Shown piece after piece: positions 7,800 through 15,577 of a stretch of 58,566 nt of DNA. The notes under the pieces were generated by a model. It made no database searches and was not told where the DNA came from. It saw only the letters and a program-made list of their open reading frames with translations. This stretch comes from Intestinimonas sp. (GTDB lineage: Bacteria > Bacillota > Clostridia > Oscillospirales > Oscillospiraceae): NCBI RefSeq assembly GCF_026169115.1, contig NZ_JAPFEA010000048.1, positions 1-58,566 of the forward strand. Reading direction: 5' to 3'. Position 1 is the stretch's first letter, and each line of letters begins with the position of its first letter. Position numbers and translations under genes: made by a program.

Positions 7800-7976
7800 C
7801 TCTGGTTTTCACCCAGCCGACGGGCCGGTTGAAATAGACCCCCGCGCAGGGCGGCATGCTTTGCCAAAGGCCACGGCGGACCATGCCGAACTGCACCACG
7901 CGACGCGGCGGGAAGGAATCCCGCCGCAAGGGCAACGCCCCAAATATCATTTCTAATATGAAAGGAAGCAATTAGA
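7800..7976 (+). promoter_or_regulatory. hag: Structured flagellin leader
   Basis: The leader contains two stem-loops: CGGCATG/CATGCCG spanning 7852-7888, and GCGGCGGGA/TCCCGCCGC at 7905-7927. After these come GGGC/GCCC around 7930 and the ribosome binding site AAAGGAAG before ATG 7977. I found no sigma-D-type promoter (TAAA-N15-GCCGATA) on this strand between the TnpB-like gene and the flagellin, so the gene may depend on read-through from upstream. Confidence 0.5.
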
Positions 7977-9455
7977 ATGAGGATCCAGCATAACATCATG
8001 GCCATGAACGCCTACCGCAACTTTGGCAACAACACTTCCGCCCTGTCCAAGAACCTGGAGAAGCTCTCCTCCGGCTACAAGATCAACCGCGCCGGTGACG
8101 ACGCCGCCGGTCTGGCCATCTCCGAGAAGATGCGGGCCCAGATCACCGGCCTGAAAGCCGCCCAGAAGAACGTGAAGGACGGCATCTCCCTGGTGAAGAC
8201 CGCCGAGGGCGCCATGCAGGAGATCCACGACATGCTCAACCGCATGGACTACCTGGCCACCCAGTCCGCCAACGGCACCTATGATAACGAGGTGGACCGC
8301 GCCAACCTCCAGAAGGAGGTCGAGTCCCTCAAGTCCGAGATCGACCGCATCTCCAAGTCCGCCAACTTCAACGGCCAGAAGCTCCTCGACGGCTCCCTGG
8401 ATCAGCCCAAGCTTGAGATTACTAGTAGCCTTGGTGCTACAACAAACGTTCCCGCAACGTCGGCGATCTCCACAACGGGTGCAGTCACTGCCGGCACTAC
8501 TGACAAAGCTACTCAGACTTTGACAGTTGAGTATCTTGACGCCAACGGCAAATCCCACAAGGTTGATGTCGAGTATGAGAGCAGTACTACTAAAGCGACC
8601 AACGCCACTAATATGATTAACGCATTGAAGGGCAACAGCGAGCTGTCCGCTCTGTTTGATATCGGTGGCAGTGACACTGGTATCACCTTCACCAACAAGC
8701 AGGCTGGCGATATCGAAATGAAAGTCATCGGTGTTACCGATACCGATGGCAAGGTCGCTGCGATGGCGAATCCTACGTCCGGTGCGAACGCTAAGAGCGA
8801 AGTGGCAGTTGGCAATCTGAATGCGGATCCTGCTCAGAGTAATGTACTGGTTGCGAACGCTACCTTTACCATCAACGGCACCACCTACCAGCTGGTGGCT
8901 GATAAGAACGCAACCGTCAAAGAAGGCACCGTGGCTGTTCAGGTGGGCAAGACCGATAAGGAGACCCTCGCCAATCTGAACAAGGCCCTGGAGAGCGCAG
9001 GCATCGAGGCGAAGGCTGAGACTGGCAAACTGGTATTCAGCGGCACCAAGGACGGCACCCCCATGAAGCTCCAGATCGGCGACACCAGCGCCGACTACGA
9101 GCAGCTGGAGGTGCGCATCGGCAACATGAGCTCCGCCTCCCTGGGCATCGGTGACCTGAACATCGGCACCCCCGAGGGGGCCCACGCCGCCATCGACAAG
9201 ATCAAGGCCGCCATCAACTCCGTCTCCGCCACCCGCGGCGACCTGGGCGCCATCCAGAACCGCCTGGAGCACACCCAGAACAACCTGTCCGTGATGACCG
9301 AGAACATCCAGGACGCCGAGTCCACCATCCGCGACACCGACGTGGCCGAGGAAATGATGGCTTACACCAAGAACAACATCCTCATCCAGTCCGCCCAGGC
9401 CATGCTGGCCCAGGCGAACCAGGTGCCCCAGGGCGTCCTCCAGCTGATGCAGTAA
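7977..9455 (+). CDS. hag: Flagellin
   Basis: A 492-residue filament subunit. The conserved N-terminal D0/D1 region (MRIQHNIMAMNAYRNFGNN, 'LSSGYKINRAGDDAAGLAISEKMR') and the C-terminal D1/D0 region ('SATRGDLGAIQNRLEHT', ending VPQGVLQLMQ) are intact. The TLR5-contact region reads LNRMDYLATQSANG. Residues about 145-360 are a hypervariable central domain whose codons are clearly AT-richer than the flanks (DNA 8411-8880), as expected for a recombined surface domain. The last 16 codons are repeated downstream at 9627-9676. The gene follows the TnpB-like gene in the same direction with a 400-base structured gap. Confidence 0.96.
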   Translation: MRIQHNIMAMNAYRNFGNNTSALSKNLEKLSSGYKINRAGDDAAGLAISEKMRAQITGLKAAQKNVKDGISLVKTAEGAMQEIHDMLNRMDYLATQSANGTYDNEVDRANLQKEVESLKSEIDRISKSANFNGQKLLDGSLDQPKLEITSSLGATTNVPATSAISTTGAVTAGTTDKATQTLTVEYLDANGKSHKVDVEYESSTTKATNATNMINALKGNSELSALFDIGGSDTGITFTNKQAGDIEMKVIGVTDTDGKVAAMANPTSGANAKSEVAVGNLNADPAQSNVLVANATFTINGTTYQLVADKNATVKEGTVAVQVGKTDKETLANLNKALESAGIEAKAETGKLVFSGTKDGTPMKLQIGDTSADYEQLEVRIGNMSSASLGIGDLNIGTPEGAHAAIDKIKAAINSVSATRGDLGAIQNRLEHTQNNLSVMTENIQDAESTIRDTDVAEEMMAYTKNNILIQSAQAMLAQANQVPQGVLQLMQ

Positions 9456-9456
9456 G

Positions 9457-9626
9457 AAACTGCCTGAGACGGCGTAATTGTTGTCCCGCCTGGGACAGCA
9501 TGGCCGCCTGACTGGGGGCCCCGCGCGAGCCCAGCGAAGCGGGTCGCGCGGGGAGAGGAGGGGCAGCGAAGTGAACGAGCTTTGCCACCTGCGGCGAAGC
9601 GAGGGATACGGAGCTTGCGACGACGA
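9457..9626. other. Insert between the two flagellin 3' ends
   Basis: A 170-base non-coding segment lying between the true flagellin end and its repeat. It contains a perfect 10-bp stem (CCCCGCGCGA/TCGCGCGGGG) and GCGAAGCGAG-type words. No ORF with a ribosome binding site was seen. Confidence 0.5.
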
Positions 9627-9676
9627 GGCCCAGGCCAACCAGGTGCCCCAGGGCGTCCTGCAGCTGATGCAGTAAG
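9627..9676 (+). pseudogene. Duplicated 3' end of flagellin
   Basis: Fifty bases repeat 9407-9456 with two mismatches, both in third codon positions, and include the stop codon. There is no start codon or ribosome binding site, so it is a gene-end fragment. The same arrangement is seen after pyrE and uvrA. Confidence 0.88.
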
Positions 9677-9708
9677 CACCAGACACCATTTATCGCGCAA
9701 AATAACAG

Positions 9709-9748
9709 AAAACAAGGAGCCGGGCTTTTGCCCGGCTCCTTGTTTTTT
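9709..9748 (+). terminator. Bidirectional terminator between flagellin and the GNAT gene
   Basis: AAACAAGGAGCCGGG pairs with its complement around a CTTTTG loop and ends in seven T residues. Runs of A on the other side let it serve the minus-strand GNAT gene, whose stop codon begins inside the T-run. Confidence 0.92.
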
Positions 9749-10191
9749 TACAGTTCCCGTTCCAGATATACCATATCCACCAACCGGACCCCGCACTCAT
9801 AGATGGGGTGGTCGTAGTGGTCGGTGAAAAAGTTCCTGACCAGATGATGCCTGCGAAAGCCGCAGGACACATAAAAGGGGACGGTGGCCGGGCTGTCCCC
9901 GGTGCCCACCTGCAAGCGGGCATACTGCCCGGCGTAGGTCCGGACGAGAAAGTCCACCAGGGCCCTCCCATAGCCCCGGCCCTGGAATTCTGGCTCCACG
10001 GCAATGTTTTTCAGCTCCAGGAGCCCGTCCCCCTCGTCGGTCACCACGCACTCGGCCCTGACGCCCCCGTCCTCCAGCACATACATGGTCCCCCGCTCCA
10101 GATAGCGGTCCACCATGTCCTCCTGCTCGTCCGCCAGCAGCAGGAGCGCCAGATGACGCTTCTTGTCACAAGTGACCTCTCTGATCTGCAT
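9748..10191 (-). CDS. GNAT-family N-acetyltransferase
   Basis: A 147-residue single-domain acetyltransferase. It shows the acetyl-CoA binding motif A 'LKNIAVEPEFQGRGYGRALVDFL' (Q/RxxGxG/A) and a motif B-like end 'VPFYVSCGFRR'. I set the start at ATG 10191 (MQIREVTC), which follows GGAGGGGGCGC; the longer frame has no ribosome binding site. It is a lone gene with its own promoter. The substrate is unknown. Confidence 0.88.
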   Translation of the reverse strand: MQIREVTCDKKRHLALLLLADEQEDMVDRYLERGTMYVLEDGGVRAECVVTDEGDGLLELKNIAVEPEFQGRGYGRALVDFLVRTYAGQYARLQVGTGDSPATVPFYVSCGFRRHHLVRNFFTDHYDHPIYECGVRLVDMVYLEREL

Positions 10192-10235
10192 GCGCCCCCT
10201 CCTCTCCAGCGGGCCCACGCGGGCCCCATGCCGCC

Positions 10236-10264
10236 ATTATAGGACAGGAAGGGCGGAAGGGCAA
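10236..10264 (-). promoter_or_regulatory. Sigma-A promoter of the GNAT gene
   Basis: On the minus strand: TTGCCC, 17 bases, TATAAT, about 40 bases before the GNAT start codon. Confidence 0.72.
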
Positions 10265-10281
10265 GCCCCGCGCCGTTTTGG

Positions 10282-10322
10282 GTGACCTGGTCACAGAAAA
10301 GGGCCGGGCATTGGGGTATACT
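10282..10322 (+). promoter_or_regulatory. Promoter with upstream palindromic operator
   Basis: The palindrome GTGACCTGGTCAC (10282-10294) lies upstream of a TATACT -10 element (10317-10322). No good -35 is present. The palindrome centre is about 41 bases before the expected start point, the position used by class II activators of the CRP/FNR family. The regulator is not identified. Confidence 0.5.
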
Positions 10323-10360
10323 GGCCACATCAACCAAAACCGAAACAGGAGGAGACGTCT

Positions 10361-10576
10361 ATGAAGGAAAACAAGAAGAAATGGCTGCGGCCCGCCCTCT
10401 TTACCCTGGGCGGCGCGCTGGTGGGCCTGGGTTACTACGCCCTGGTGGGCTGCTCCACCGGGTCCTGCGCCATCACCTCCAACCCCATTACCTCCATGGC
10501 ATACATGGGCTTTCTCGGCTGGCTGCTCTCCGGCGCGTTCGGCTCATGCTGCTGCGGCGGGAGCTGCCGGAGATGA
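10361..10576 (+). CDS. Small membrane protein (DUF6132-like)
   Basis: A 71-residue protein with two hydrophobic segments ('PALFTLGGALVGLGYYALVGC' and 'YMGFLGWLLSGAFGSC'). The sequence GCSTGSCAITSNP resembles small membrane proteins annotated as DUF6132; the family match is from memory. It is cysteine-rich at the C terminus (GSCCCGGSCRR), which hints at metal or redox chemistry but does not prove it. AGGAGG precedes ATG 10361, and an operator-bearing promoter and a terminator flank it as a single-gene unit. Confidence 0.72.
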   Translation: MKENKKKWLRPALFTLGGALVGLGYYALVGCSTGSCAITSNPITSMAYMGFLGWLLSGAFGSCCCGGSCRR

Positions 10577-10591
10577 CCGCAAAACTAAACT

Positions 10592-10624
10592 GGCCGCAGG
10601 CGGAAACGCCTGCGGCCGGTTTTT
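10592..10624 (+). terminator. Terminator of the small membrane protein gene
   Basis: GGCCGCAGGCG-GAAA-CGCCTGCGGCC is followed by a run of five T residues. Confidence 0.9.
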
Positions 10625-10647
10625 CTGTATCGCTGCCCGGAAGGGGG

Positions 10648-11472
10648 TCAGACGGGCTCCTCCTGCCGGTCTCCCAGGGCCTTTTTGCTGTCTCTGCCGG
10701 CGGGCAGCTCCACCGCCAGCAGGGTCTTAGCCAGCCACACAAAGGACAGCAGCACCAGCACCGGAATGACGCAGCAGGTCACCAGCATTACGGCCAGCGC
10801 CTCCATAAAGCGGTTGACCATCCGCCCCGCCTTTTCCGCAAGCCCCGAGACCCCGTCCGTCACCGAGGTGACAAGCCCGGACCAGAAGCCCTTGTCCTCT
10901 TTCTCCGCCGTCTCCGCCTGGGCTTCGATCTCCCCGGCGGTCTCCTTCGCCGTCTCGATGGTGGCCTCGATGGAGGTCTGATAGGTCGCCTCGATGAGGT
11001 CGGAGACGTAGACGCTGGCCGGAATGACCAGCACGATCATCAGCCCGAAGGCGGCCAGCCTTGTCGCCAGCGCCCGCAGGCTTTTCCTCTCAAACAGGCC
11101 ATAGAGCAGGAGGAACAGGCAGGAGAGCGGGATGAGGACGGAAAAGGTCACCGCCCCGGTGAGGGTCAACAGATATTTTTCCAGAAACACCGCGCACAGC
11201 GCCAGCAGAAAGCAGGCGCTCAGGTCGGCCAGCTTTTCGGCGATGGGGGTGGCCACATCGCCGGGGATCAGGGTCACGGCGGCGGAGGCCGCGGCGGAAG
11301 CCGCCGACAGCTCCAGCACGGTGGTCTGCTTTTCCTCCAGGGCGGCCAGGGTCTCCCGGTGGGTCTCGGGCGACGACGCAAAGCCCGACAGGACGAACAG
11401 CGACACCAGTGCAGCCGCCACAGGCAGAACGAGCCACGGCCATTTCTTTCTCAGTCGTTCCATGAAAATCAT
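10648..11472 (-). CDS. Predicted multi-pass membrane protein of unknown function
   Basis: A 274-residue membrane protein I do not recognise. It has an N-terminal signal-anchor ('WPWLVLPVAAALVSLFVLSGFA'), further helices around residues 85-155 and a C-terminal helix ('ALAVMLVTCCVIPVLVLLSFVWLAK'). Between them is an acidic alanine-rich stretch (ATIETAKETAGEIEAQAETA) that may form a coiled coil. I chose the start at 11472 because GGGAG stands 7 bases upstream. It is 34 bases downstream of the phosphodiesterase gene in the same direction. Confidence 0.7.
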   Translation of the reverse strand: MIFMERLRKKWPWLVLPVAAALVSLFVLSGFASSPETHRETLAALEEKQTTVLELSAASAAASAAVTLIPGDVATPIAEKLADLSACFLLALCAVFLEKYLLTLTGAVTFSVLIPLSCLFLLLYGLFERKSLRALATRLAAFGLMIVLVIPASVYVSDLIEATYQTSIEATIETAKETAGEIEAQAETAEKEDKGFWSGLVTSVTDGVSGLAEKAGRMVNRFMEALAVMLVTCCVIPVLVLLSFVWLAKTLLAVELPAGRDSKKALGDRQEEPV

Positions 11473-11506
11473 CAGTTTTCTCCCTTTTTTCTGTCTCTTT
11501 GGCGGC

Positions 11507-11968
11507 TCACGCCTGGGCCGGGTGCGGAATGGAGATCTTCTCCACCCGGACGGCTCCGTCCGCAACCTCCGCCATCATCATTGTGATCTCCTGGTGGAAC
11601 CGCCGGGGGCCGCAGGAGCCGGGATTGAGCCACAAAATGCCGTCCCGCTCCTCCTGCACATATTTGTGGGAGTGACCGAAGACCACCACATCCACTCCCG
11701 TGAGGTCCGCCGGGACCTCCTTTTTGTTGTGGACCATGCAGAAGGTCACACCGCCCAGCGTGACAGTGAGGTCGTGGGGAAGGCCCTCCGCCCACTCCTT
11801 GTCATTGTTGCCCCGGACCACATAGAGGGGGGCGTACCGCTCCAGCTCGTCCAGGACGCTCTGCCTGTTGATGTCGCCGCCGTGGAGGATGGCGTCGGCG
11901 GTCTCCAGATGCCCCAACACCTCGGGCCGCAGCAGACCGTGGGTATCGGAAAGGATGGCAAGTCTCAT
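11507..11968 (-). CDS. YfcE/MJ0936-type metallophosphoesterase
   Basis: A 153-residue phosphodiesterase. It shows the metal-binding motifs of the calcineurin-like family: DTH (LAILSDTHG), GGD (ILHGGDINRQ), GNND (VVRGNNDKE), H (CMVHNKKE) and GHSH (VVFGHSHK), and ends with 'LNPGSCGPRR', typical of YfcE. It probably cleaves phosphodiesters in the cytoplasm; the natural substrate is unknown. ATG 11968 follows GAGAGGAG. It appears to be co-transcribed with the membrane protein gene below it. Confidence 0.92.
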   Translation of the reverse strand: MRLAILSDTHGLLRPEVLGHLETADAILHGGDINRQSVLDELERYAPLYVVRGNNDKEWAEGLPHDLTVTLGGVTFCMVHNKKEVPADLTGVDVVVFGHSHKYVQEERDGILWLNPGSCGPRRFHQEITMMMAEVADGAVRVEKISIPHPAQA

Positions 11969-12088
11969 GGATGCTCCTCTCTTCGGGGCTCCGCAGGGCA
12001 TAGCACGGCCCCCCGATTTCTCTCAATGTTTCGCGCCAGGATGGCCCGGTAAAATTGCCGGGCGTCTGCCAGGTCTGTTTCCTCCGCT

Positions 12089-12403
12089 TCAATCCGCCTC
12101 CTCATCCAGGGCCTCCACCAGGAAGCTCACCGGGCGGAAGCCGTCGTTGCAGGAGAGCATGGCCGACCTGGGGTCCTTCATCCAGCCGTCATAAAAGTTT
12201 TCGCCGCCGTGGCTCAGGGCCAGCACGAAGGGGGAGAGGGTGTCCCAGGCGCTCTGGCAGAAGCCCTCCGGCTTTTCCCAGCCGTTGGCGATGAAGCTCT
12301 GGCCCACCTCCATGTCGCAGGCGTGGGCGATGGGATTTTCATACCGGGCCATCAGGTCCTCATATCGGGTGATGCGCATGACGGTGATCTTGCACTTTTT
12401 CAT
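12089..12403 (-). CDS. TIGR04076-family protein
   Basis: A 104-residue small protein starting MKKCKITVMRITRYEDL, with 'EKPEGFCQSAWDTLSPFVLALSHGG' and 'SCNDGFRPVSF'. This is the pattern of the uncharacterised TIGR04076 family, common in Clostridia. A paralogue lies at 24174-24497. ATG 12403 overlaps the deformylase stop (ATGA), so the two are translated together. The function is unknown. Confidence 0.8.
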   Translation of the reverse strand: MKKCKITVMRITRYEDLMARYENPIAHACDMEVGQSFIANGWEKPEGFCQSAWDTLSPFVLALSHGGENFYDGWMKDPRSAMLSCNDGFRPVSFLVEALDEEAD

Positions 12404-12810
12404 ATGAGAACCCCCTCGCAGTGGTCGAGCTCGTGCTGGATGATCTGGGCGGTCCAGCCGGTGAAGGTCTTGACCCGCTCCTGAAATTTTTCGTTCTGCC
12501 AGCGCACCTTGATGGACTTCCACCGCCGTGCGGGGCGGAGACCGGTGAGGGAGAGACAACCCTCCTCCGTCTCATAGGGCCCGGACCTTTTGACGATCTC
12601 CGGGTTGAACATGACCAGATAGCTGCCCTCGTTGTCGAAGGCGATGATCCGCTTGTTCACACCGATCATATTGGCCGCCATGCCCACACAGCCGTCCTTG
12701 TGGTGCTCCAGGGTCTCCAGCAGATCGGCGGCGGTCTGCCGGTCCTCCGGTCCGGCGGGCTCCGCCCTGCGGGATAAAAGGACCTCGTCCTTACAGATGT
12801 CTCGTATCAT
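12400..12810 (-). CDS. def: Peptide deformylase
   Basis: A 136-residue metalloenzyme that removes the formyl group from new N termini. Motif 2 EGCLSL and motif 3 HELDH, which hold the metal ligands, are intact. Motif 1 reads GCVGMAANMIG, with Met where classical enzymes have Gln (GxGxAAxQ). This variant is typical of the short Clostridial deformylases and may mark a secondary or specialised enzyme. It is coupled to the TIGR04076 gene by a 4-base overlap and has a TGCTATAAT promoter element upstream. Confidence 0.9.
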   Translation of the reverse strand: MIRDICKDEVLLSRRAEPAGPEDRQTAADLLETLEHHKDGCVGMAANMIGVNKRIIAFDNEGSYLVMFNPEIVKRSGPYETEEGCLSLTGLRPARRWKSIKVRWQNEKFQERVKTFTGWTAQIIQHELDHCEGVLI

Positions 12811-12872
12811 TTTGATTCACCTCGCGCTGCGGCGTGGCCGTCGCCCCCGCTCGGGGGCAGCGGCCCGACAGG

Positions 12873-12886
12873 GGCATTATAGCACA
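12873..12886 (-). promoter_or_regulatory. Extended -10 element upstream of the deformylase
   Basis: On the minus strand TGTGCTATAATGCC contains TGnTATAAT-like spacing with a perfect TATAAT. No clear -35 is present. The rest of the 12811-12916 gap shows only GC-rich dyads. Confidence 0.55.
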
Positions 12887-12916
12887 GGGGCCGGAAAAAT
12901 GCCACGGCCCGCCGCT

Positions 12917-13759
12917 TCACGGGGCGGGGCTGGGCGTCTGCCGGTCCCCCCGGATGGGGATCTCGATTTGCGTGATGTATTCGTCAAAGGAGTGGATCAC
13001 GCTCTCATTGATCCCCGTCTCATAGGAATATTCCCCCAGGTCAAGCCCGTGGGCGTCGGCATAGGCCAAGATCTCCTCATACCGCCGGGGCAGATCGTCC
13101 CACGGCCCCTTGCTGAAGGCCCGCAGGTAGGCCCCGGCAGGCTGGACATGGAGCCCCTTTTGGGAGACGGGCTGGGACAGCTCTACAAACAGCGCGGCAT
13201 CATGCTCATAGTCCCCCCGGCGCAGACGGTCAACAAGGACCATGGAGCCATAGACGGCGTCGTGGAGCCGCTGGAGCCTGTGCTGCTTGGTGACGGCGAT
13301 GACCCGCTCCAGCTCCGTCAGGGTGGGGGCCGCCCCCTCCAGCGGGACCACCGCCAGATAGGCCCGTTCCTTCCTGACGACCTGGATCTCGGTCAGGTCC
13401 AGGTCCAGCAGGGTGCGCATATCCCGGTGCCGGCTCTCCAGGGTCTTGTGCATCCGTTTCAGATGGGCCAGCCTGTCCTCCAGCGCCCGCTTTTTCTCCC
13501 GCAGCAGCCGCTCCATATTGGCGGCGGAGCGGTGCTCCATAAAGGACTTGATCTCCTGGATGGACACATCCAGCTCCCGCAGCATCAGAATTGTCTCCAG
13601 CGCGGAGCTCTGCTGATAGGAATAGTAGCGGTAGCCGTTCCCGCCGATGGCGGCAGGCTTGACCAGCCCCATTTCATCGTACCACATCAGGGTCTTCTTC
13701 GTGATGCCGTGTATGGCCGCAAACTGGCCGATGGTAAATAATTTCCGGTTCTGCTCCAT
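12917..13759 (-). CDS. MerR-family transcriptional regulator with GyrI-like effector domain
   Basis: A 280-residue regulator. The winged helix is at residues 7-75 (FTIGQFAAIHGITKKTLMWYDEMGLVKP..GYRYYS), followed by a coiled-coil dimerisation helix to about 120 and a C-terminal GyrI-like ligand domain ('ERAYLAVVPLEGA'). This BmrR-type layout senses hydrophobic compounds. It is transcribed away from an ABC exporter pair whose promoter has the 19-bp spacer typical of MerR activation. It therefore probably activates that exporter. ATG 13759 follows AGGAGA. Confidence 0.9.
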   Translation of the reverse strand: MEQNRKLFTIGQFAAIHGITKKTLMWYDEMGLVKPAAIGGNGYRYYSYQQSSALETILMLRELDVSIQEIKSFMEHRSAANMERLLREKKRALEDRLAHLKRMHKTLESRHRDMRTLLDLDLTEIQVVRKERAYLAVVPLEGAAPTLTELERVIAVTKQHRLQRLHDAVYGSMVLVDRLRRGDYEHDAALFVELSQPVSQKGLHVQPAGAYLRAFSKGPWDDLPRRYEEILAYADAHGLDLGEYSYETGINESVIHSFDEYITQIEIPIRGDRQTPSPAP

Positions 13760-13774
13760 CCGAAAAATCTCCTC

Positions 13775-13805
13775 TTGACCGTCCTGTTACAGGATGGTTT
13801 ATAGT
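13775..13805 (+). promoter_or_regulatory. MerR-type promoter of the ABC exporter
   Basis: TTGACC, 19 bases, TATAGT. The overlong spacer contains the dyad ACCGTCCTGT-T-ACAGGATGGT (13778-13798; 9 of 10 pairs). A 19-bp spacer with a central dyad is the classic operator that MerR proteins untwist to activate transcription. Confidence 0.88.
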
Positions 13806-13851
13806 ATAGCACAGATGCAAAATAAAAGCAAAGGAGATACCGGTTCTTACC

Positions 13852-15576
13852 ATGAAAACGATTTTTTTCAAAGTGCGTCTGAACGGGCGGCAGATCGCAG
13901 GGCTGTCCTTTCTGATCCTGCTCTCGGCCATCGGGCAGATGCTGCTTCCCTCCCTGCTGGCCCAGATGATTAACGGCGGGGTCGCGGTGGGCTCCGAGCG
14001 GATGATCCTGGACCTGGCCGTCGTGATGGCCGTCATTACGGTCTTCGCCTGTCTCGTCAATCTGGCGTCGGTCAGGCTGGCCTCCGGCATTGCCACCGAC
14101 TTTGCGGCGGGGCTCCGCGGGACGGTCTTTGACAGGGTCCAGACCTTCTCCGCCGCCGAAATGGACAAATTCGGCACCGCCAGCCTGGTGACCCGGAGCA
14201 CCTCGGACATCACCAACGTGCAGAGCTTTCTCACCATGCTGCTGCGCATCGGCCTGCTGGCCCCCATGATGGCGGTGGCCGGACTGGTGTTCTCGTCGGC
14301 CACCGGCGGGAAGGTGAGCTCCGTGCTCCTCGTCGCCGTCCCCCTCCTCATCGCCGCGCTGGCGCTCATCGTGGTCCTGGCCTCCCGCTACTCGGTCAGG
14401 CTGCGCCGGAAGCTGGACAGGATCAACCATCTGTTTCTGGAATCCCTGGAGGGCGTGCGCGTCATCCGCGCCTTCAACAAGCAGCAAACGGAGAGCGACC
14501 GGTTCAACGAGGCCAACGCCGACTATGCCCGCACCGCGATGCTGGCGGGACGGATCACCGGCCTTCTGCTCCCGGCCATCAATGTGATCTTCGGCGTGAC
14601 CACGGCGGCGGTGCTGGGGCTGGGCGCCCACTATGTGGAGACCGGGGCCATGGAGGTGGGCTCCCTGGTGGCCAACAGCCAGTACATCAGCATGGTGCTC
14701 ACCTCCGTCATCATGCTCTCCCTGGTCATCATGATGTTCCCCACCACGTACGCCTGTGCCGGACGGATCGCGGAGGTCTTGGAGACGGAGAGCAGCATCC
14801 GGGACGGGGACGCCCCCTTTGACCGGCGGCCTCTCCGCGCCACGCTTGAGTTCCGTCATGTGACCTTTGCCTATCCCGGCGCCGACGAACCCATCCTGAA
14901 GGACATCAGCTTCGTCTCCCGCCCCGGCGAGGTCACCGCCATTATCGGCGGAACGGGCCGGGGAAAGTCCAGCATCCTGAAGCTCATCCCCCGGCTCTAC
15001 GACCCCCTGTTCGGAGAGATCCTGATAGACGGTGTGAACATCAAAAGCTATCGTCTGGAGGACCTGCGCTCCATCATCGGCTATGTCCCCCAGAAAAATG
15101 TGCTCTTCTCCGGCGACATCGGCTCCAACCTGAACTTCGGCAAGGAGGACGGCACAGAGGACGAGTGGGCCGAGGCCGCCCGGATCGCCTGTGCGGAAGA
15201 ATTCATCATAAAGAAGCCGGACGGCTACCACGACAGGGTCGCCCAGGGCGGCTCCAACCTGTCCGGCGGCCAGCGCCAGCGCATGTCCATCGCCAGGGCC
15301 CTGATGAAAAAGCCGGAGATCTATGTGTTTGACGACAGCTTTTCCGCCCTGGACATGAAGACGGACCAGACCCTGCGCAAAAACCTCAAGGAGAGCACGG
15401 GGGAGGCCACCATCATCCTGGTGGCCCAGCGGATCAGCACCATCCTGGACGCTGACCGTATCCTTGTGGTGGACGACGGGCAGATCGTGGGTCAAGGGAC
15501 CCACCGGGAGCTGCTGGAGACCTGCCCCCTCTATCGGGAGATCGCGGAGATCCAGCTGGGGAAGGAGGCGGTCTGA
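13852..15576 (+). CDS. ABC exporter half-transporter (degenerate ATP site partner)
   Basis: A 574-residue fused membrane and ATPase protein. Six transmembrane helices lie in residues 15-310. The ATPase has Walker A GGTGRGKSS (Arg in the usual Ser/Ala place), signature LSGGQRQRMSIARAL and Walker B YVFDDS, where the catalytic glutamate is aspartate. One degenerate site is typical of heterodimeric multidrug exporters such as BmrCD or TM287/288. Its partner is the next gene, which starts 2 bases after its stop. Control is by the divergent MerR gene. Confidence 0.92.
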   Translation: MKTIFFKVRLNGRQIAGLSFLILLSAIGQMLLPSLLAQMINGGVAVGSERMILDLAVVMAVITVFACLVNLASVRLASGIATDFAAGLRGTVFDRVQTFSAAEMDKFGTASLVTRSTSDITNVQSFLTMLLRIGLLAPMMAVAGLVFSSATGGKVSSVLLVAVPLLIAALALIVVLASRYSVRLRRKLDRINHLFLESLEGVRVIRAFNKQQTESDRFNEANADYARTAMLAGRITGLLLPAINVIFGVTTAAVLGLGAHYVETGAMEVGSLVANSQYISMVLTSVIMLSLVIMMFPTTYACAGRIAEVLETESSIRDGDAPFDRRPLRATLEFRHVTFAYPGADEPILKDISFVSRPGEVTAIIGGTGRGKSSILKLIPRLYDPLFGEILIDGVNIKSYRLEDLRSIIGYVPQKNVLFSGDIGSNLNFGKEDGTEDEWAEAARIACAEEFIIKKPDGYHDRVAQGGSNLSGGQRQRMSIARALMKKPEIYVFDDSFSALDMKTDQTLRKNLKESTGEATIILVAQRISTILDADRILVVDDGQIVGQGTHRELLETCPLYREIAEIQLGKEAV

Positions 15577-15577
15577 T

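Noticed and set aside
9478..9675. A small ORF containing the repeated flagellin end
   Set aside because: It has no ribosome binding site and its first part is hairpin sequence; it is explained by the duplicated 3' end.
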